From positions 16,658 through 80,657 of the forward strand of contig NZ_SJOO01000015.1 of NCBI RefSeq assembly GCF_004331265.1: a stretch of DNA of 64,000 nt, written 5' to 3'. Source of the DNA: Enterobacter wuhouensis. Lineage in GTDB: Bacteria; Pseudomonadota; Gammaproteobacteria; Enterobacterales; Enterobacteriaceae. The translations under genes and the position numbers were made by a program. The notes beneath the pieces were generated by a model. That model made no database searches, was not told the DNA's origin, and saw only the letters and a list, made by a program, of their open reading frames with translations. Shown in pieces: positions 60,891 through 64,000 of this stretch (positions within the stretch are counted from its first letter, which is position 1; each line of letters begins with the position of its first letter).

Positions 60891-61886
60891 ATGTTTCCAG
60901 TCGGCATTGACGTAAGTAAAAACACCCTGGATCTTTGCATGCTTTATGACGGTATCAAAGGACGCATAAAAACCCGTAACATCCAAAATAACAGACATTC
61001 AGTTGAAAATATTCTTCGCTGGCTCAGGCTCCAGCACTGCGGTCCGGAAGATATTCATGTGGTGATGGAGGCTACCGGGGTTTATCACGAACGGCTGGCT
61101 ACTGAGTTACATGATGCTGGTTTCTATGTCTCTCTGGCCAACCCTCACCGTAGCAGAGAGTTTGCACGCGGCATGGGAATAATGACAAAAACGGATAAGG
61201 TGGATGCGTATATGCTGGCCTGCTACGCATTCCTTAAGAACCCTCACCGCTGGGAGCCGCCGGCCCCCGAAATCAGATATCTCGGTGCACTCCTGCGACG
61301 GCGGGATGTTCTACTGGGTGATGCCCTGCGTGAGGAGAACAGGCTGGAAAAATACCTGTCCACAGACACACCTGCAGATATTATCAGTTCCTGCATGCAT
61401 ATGGCGCAGCTGCTGCGCGAGGAGGTAAGCAATATCGAGCGGCAGATTAAAGCGCATATCAAAGCCAGCCCTGCACTGAGGCGTGATTATACACTTCTGA
61501 CCTCAATTAAATCTGTTGGCCCCCAGCTGGGAATGCATATGCTGGTCGTGCTTCGCAGCCATGACTTTTCATCAGCTGAGCAGGCTGCCGCATTTCTGGG
61601 TGTGGTGCCGATCGAGAAACGTTCAGGCACATCGGTTCGGAGCCGGCCCCGGATGTCGAAAATCGGTCCGCCTCAGTTGAGAGCGAAGCTTTACATGTCT
61701 GCGCTGTGCGGAAAAATCTACAATAAGCGGATGCGTAATATTTACGACGAGATGTGCCTGCGGGGTAAACCTAAAATGGTGGCCATTGGTGCGCTGATGC
61801 GGAAACTGGTGCACTGGTGTTATGGCGTCCTGAAGACCGGAATCGTTTTTAATGATGAAGGCCTGAAACAAGTACTGTCTACCTGA
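60891..61886 (+). CDS. IS110-family transposase (DEDD recombinase)
   Basis: A 331-residue IS110-type transposase. The N-terminal RuvC-like DEDD domain shows VGIDVSKNTLDL (D7), HVVMEATGVYHERLA (E) and MTKTDKVDAYMLACYA (D, D). The C-terminal Tnp_IS116/IS110 domain carries LTSIKSVGPQLGMHMLVV and GVVPIEKRSGTSVRSRPRMSKIGPPQLRAKLYMSAL with the serine. An open frame extends to 60762, but ATG 60891 has GAGAGGAG upstream and gives the usual N-terminus. Intact, so potentially active. IS110 elements use a bridge RNA from their flank; the 5' flank here is hairpin-rich. Confidence 0.92.
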   Translation: MFPVGIDVSKNTLDLCMLYDGIKGRIKTRNIQNNRHSVENILRWLRLQHCGPEDIHVVMEATGVYHERLATELHDAGFYVSLANPHRSREFARGMGIMTKTDKVDAYMLACYAFLKNPHRWEPPAPEIRYLGALLRRRDVLLGDALREENRLEKYLSTDTPADIISSCMHMAQLLREEVSNIERQIKAHIKASPALRRDYTLLTSIKSVGPQLGMHMLVVLRSHDFSSAEQAAAFLGVVPIEKRSGTSVRSRPRMSKIGPPQLRAKLYMSALCGKIYNKRMRNIYDEMCLRGKPKMVAIGALMRKLVHWCYGVLKTGIVFNDEGLKQVLST

Positions 61887-62105
61887 CTGTACCAGGCTGG
61901 CACTAAACTCAAAATAACGCTCGCTGCAGTGAGTGAGCGCAGTCTGCTATGAGCGAGGAGCGGAAGTTGATTTCACCGCAAGCCTGGAAGCCTGAAAGTA
62001 AAAAGGCTGAACTGCAAGGGCATCAGCATGATGCCCGAGCGAAATGAGCGCTTGTGCGACCAGCCATAATCCATTATCCAGTATGCTCTCTGTCTCAGCA
62101 GCTGA
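61887..62105. other. Right flank of the IS110 element
   Basis: About 220 bases with no gene. An imperfect inverted repeat CGCTCGCTGCAGTGAGTGAG-CG lies at about 61918-61939. The right end of the IS cannot be placed by eye, because IS110 elements lack clear terminal repeats. Confidence 0.5.
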
Positions 62106-62939
62106 TCAGCCATCCGTTGAACGTGTTATTTCTTCCCATTGTTCTATTTCCTTACCTAATGCCTCGAGCTTTTGCCGCACTAAACTTAATGCATCACTGC
62201 CTAACAATAAATGCGTTGGAGGGTTCTGACTCTCAATCATTGCCAGCATGGCATGTGCGGCCTTAACGGGATCGCCGAGTTGCTTACCGCTTTTTTCTTC
62301 ACGTGCCTGACGAATCGGATCAAATAAAGCGTCGTAGTCCGGGATGCTGCGAGCGCTGCGTACCATCGATCGTCCGGCCCAGTCGGTGCGAAACGAGCCA
62401 GGTGCCACGGCGGTTACGTGTATGTTGAACGGAGCCAGCTCTTTACTTAACGTTTCTGATATTCCTTCCAGCGCAAATTTGCTGCCGCAGTAATAGCTGA
62501 TGCCGGGCAGGGTAATGAAACTGCCCATCGAGGTGATATTAATAATATGGCCATGACGACGCTGGCGCATGCCCGGTAGCATGGCTTTGATCATTGCCAC
62601 TGCGCCAAACACATTGACTTCAAACTGGCGGCGCATCTCTGCGAGCGAGGATTCTTCCATTATGCCTTCATGACCGTAACCGGCATTGTTTACCAGCACA
62701 TCAACCGGACCGACGGTAGACTCAATCTCCGCAACCACCTCATCAATATGCTCAAAGTCCGTGATATCGAGCAGACGGCCGAAAGCCCGCTGCGAATGAA
62801 GCGCCTCGAAATCGTGCTGTGCTTCGCGGCTGCGCACGGTACCGATGACCCGATGGCCTGTGGCGAGGGCTTCCTGCGCCAGTGCACGGCCAAAGCCACT
62901 GCTGACGCCGGTGATTAAAATCGTTTTTGCAGATGTCAT
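62106..62939 (-). CDS. Short-chain dehydrogenase/reductase (SDR)
   Basis: A 277-residue classical SDR. Visible are TILITGVSSGFGRALAQ (Rossmann TGx3GxG, residues about 6-13), NNAGYG (NNAG), INITSMGSF (Ser) and ISYYCGSKFALEGIS (YxxxK). The frame extends to 62993, but ATG 62939 has GGGAG at good distance (MTSAKTILITG). Divergent from an AraC-type regulator with a spacer of about 100 bases. Substrate unknown. This pair may lie beyond the island or at its right part. Confidence 0.9.
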   Translation of the reverse strand: MTSAKTILITGVSSGFGRALAQEALATGHRVIGTVRSREAQHDFEALHSQRAFGRLLDITDFEHIDEVVAEIESTVGPVDVLVNNAGYGHEGIMEESSLAEMRRQFEVNVFGAVAMIKAMLPGMRQRRHGHIINITSMGSFITLPGISYYCGSKFALEGISETLSKELAPFNIHVTAVAPGSFRTDWAGRSMVRSARSIPDYDALFDPIRQAREEKSGKQLGDPVKAAHAMLAMIESQNPPTHLLLGSDALSLVRQKLEALGKEIEQWEEITRSTDG

Positions 62940-63043
62940 AAAAGAACTCCCATGAACAATGAAGGTTGCATGGTATTCTACGTCCTGCCGCATTTTTAGG
63001 CCGTATCTTCTATTTTTCTTGCCTGATTTTATGAGGTGCTGTG

Positions 63044-63964
63044 ATGCCCGGGATGATTACCTTAGTTAAAGCACTTGCGGTGCAGGAGGGATATAACCTT
63101 ACCGCATTGCCTGATGTGCGAATATTGCGTGCCGATCGTCCACTTGCCAGAACGCCAGTGCTTTACGATCCGGGGATCGTGATTGTCTGCCAGGGGAGCA
63201 AACGCGGCTATTTTGGTCAGCAGACCTATTTATATGATGAACAGCACTACCTGGCGGTTTCGGTGCCGGTGCCGTTTGTGATGGAAACCGACGCGTCCGC
63301 TGAACATCCGTTGCTGGCGATTTATATGCATCTGGATTTTCATTTGGCCGCTGAACTGATGTTGCAGATTGAACAGCATGACGCCCGATATCCTCTCGCC
63401 GCGCCGCAAAGCATGATGTCGAGCCCAATGGACGACGCGGTAAAAACGGCCGTGCGGCACTTGCTCGAAGTCCTTAACAATCCGCTTGAAGCGGCGATCC
63501 TCGGTCCTGCACGGGTACGTGAGCTCTATTTCCGCGTATTAACAGGCGCACAGGGAAATGCCATGCGCGCCGCGCTGACCTTGCAAGGGCAATTTGGCAA
63601 AATCGGTAAAGTGCTACAGCGCATCCATGCTACCTACGCTGAGCCGTTAACGCTGACGCAACTGGCGATGGAAGCCGGAATGAGTGTGCCGACGTTTCAC
63701 AGCCATTTTAAAGCGATAACCCGGATGCCGCCGATGCAGTATGTTAAATCGGTACGCCTGCACCAGGCGCGGATGTTGATGGTGCGTCAGCAAATAACTG
63801 CTGCTGCAGCGAGTTACGCCGTCGGTTATGAAAGTCCGTCGCAATTTAATCGCGAGTTTAAACGCCTGTTTGGTCTGCCACCCGCAGAGGAGATTAAACG
63901 TATGCAGCGATACTTCGCCGTTCCGCCTGTACAGCAAGCGTCGATATTTGTTTCATCGCATTAA
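63044..63964 (+). CDS. AraC-family transcriptional regulator with AraC_N (DUF/Arabinose-binding-like) domain
   Basis: A 306-residue regulator. The N-terminal AraC_N domain (TPVLYDPGIVIVCQGSKRGYFGQQTYLYDEQHYLAVSVPVPFVMETDAS) and the C-terminal double helix-turn-helix (LTQLAMEAGMSVPTFHSHFKAITRMPPMQYVKSVRLHQARMLM; AAASYAVGYESPSQFNREFKRLFGLPP) are complete. A GTG directly upstream (63041) is an alternative start; GAGGTG lies before both. Divergent from the SDR gene, which it very likely regulates. Confidence 0.9.
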   Translation: MPGMITLVKALAVQEGYNLTALPDVRILRADRPLARTPVLYDPGIVIVCQGSKRGYFGQQTYLYDEQHYLAVSVPVPFVMETDASAEHPLLAIYMHLDFHLAAELMLQIEQHDARYPLAAPQSMMSSPMDDAVKTAVRHLLEVLNNPLEAAILGPARVRELYFRVLTGAQGNAMRAALTLQGQFGKIGKVLQRIHATYAEPLTLTQLAMEAGMSVPTFHSHFKAITRMPPMQYVKSVRLHQARMLMVRQQITAAAASYAVGYESPSQFNREFKRLFGLPPAEEIKRMQRYFAVPPVQQASIFVSSH

Positions 63965-64000
63965 GGCTTATTCGCCTGAATATACCAAGAAGTATGAAAG

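Overview
The window is chromosomal DNA from a member of the Enterobacteriaceae. The first 10.5 kb has the conserved E. coli-type gene order trmD-rimM-rpsP-ffh-ypjD-yfjD-grpE-nadK-recN-bamE-ratB-ratA-smpB-ssrA, with proteins close to the E. coli ones as I remember them. Small differences and the accessory content suggest an Enterobacter, Leclercia or Klebsiella-type organism rather than E. coli. I cannot fix the species by reading alone.

Right after ssrA (tmRNA) comes a CP4-57/IntA-type tyrosine integrase, so the tmRNA 3' end is the presumed attachment site. Everything from about 10.6 kb to at least 60.5 kb reads as a composite island. I found no second copy of the ssrA 3' end, so the distal boundary is probably outside the window or lost.

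Island layout. (1) 12.1-23.8 kb is the probable anti-phage section. It has a 1702-residue P-loop (STAND-like) ATPase preceded by a tiny ORF made of a (GGCAGT)n hexanucleotide repeat. Convergent to it is a three-gene operon: a membrane-anchored TerB_N/TerB-type protein, a BrxD/DUF2791-like ATPase and an Lhr/BrxHI-like helicase. (2) 24.1-33.9 kb is a CP4-like backbone: AlpA regulator, DUF3987 protein, a zinc-finger/HNH-like protein, two small secreted proteins, DUF932, ArdB antirestriction protein, RadC-like protein, YeeT-like protein and the CbeA/CbtA toxin-antitoxin pair. An IS256-family transposase wreck lies at its left edge. (3) 34-36 kb holds a family 2 glycosyltransferase with an unknown partner and a small zinc-ribbon protein. 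(4) 36-49 kb is a metabolic and detoxification section: a NimR/NimT-like pair, flavin and NAD(P)H oxidoreductases, an aldo/keto reductase, two LysR and two HxlR regulators (one broken), an amidohydrolase, a YdcZ-type permease, an SMP-30 protein, an NmrA-family reductase and a dead esterase. (5) 49.2-50.2 kb holds IS30, GFA and IS6-family debris. (6) 50.5-53 kb carries an EAL and a MASE2-GGDEF protein (cyclic-di-GMP). (7) 53.9-56.1 kb has a SulP transporter and a truncated universal stress protein broken by Tn3 debris. (8) 56.2-60.5 kb is an SOS-controlled klebicin-like bacteriocin locus: S74-type fibre-like protein, S-type pyocin-like bacteriocin and immunity gene, followed by the orphan tail of a colicin D-like toxin with its ImmD-like immunity gene.

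An IS110-family element (60.9-61.9 kb) and a divergent SDR/AraC pair (62.1-64.0 kb) close the window.

The best candidates for something new are the TerB/ATPase/helicase operon, the giant ATPase with its repeat-coded, ATGA-coupled leader ORF, and the bacteriocin locus with a replaced toxin/immunity cassette.
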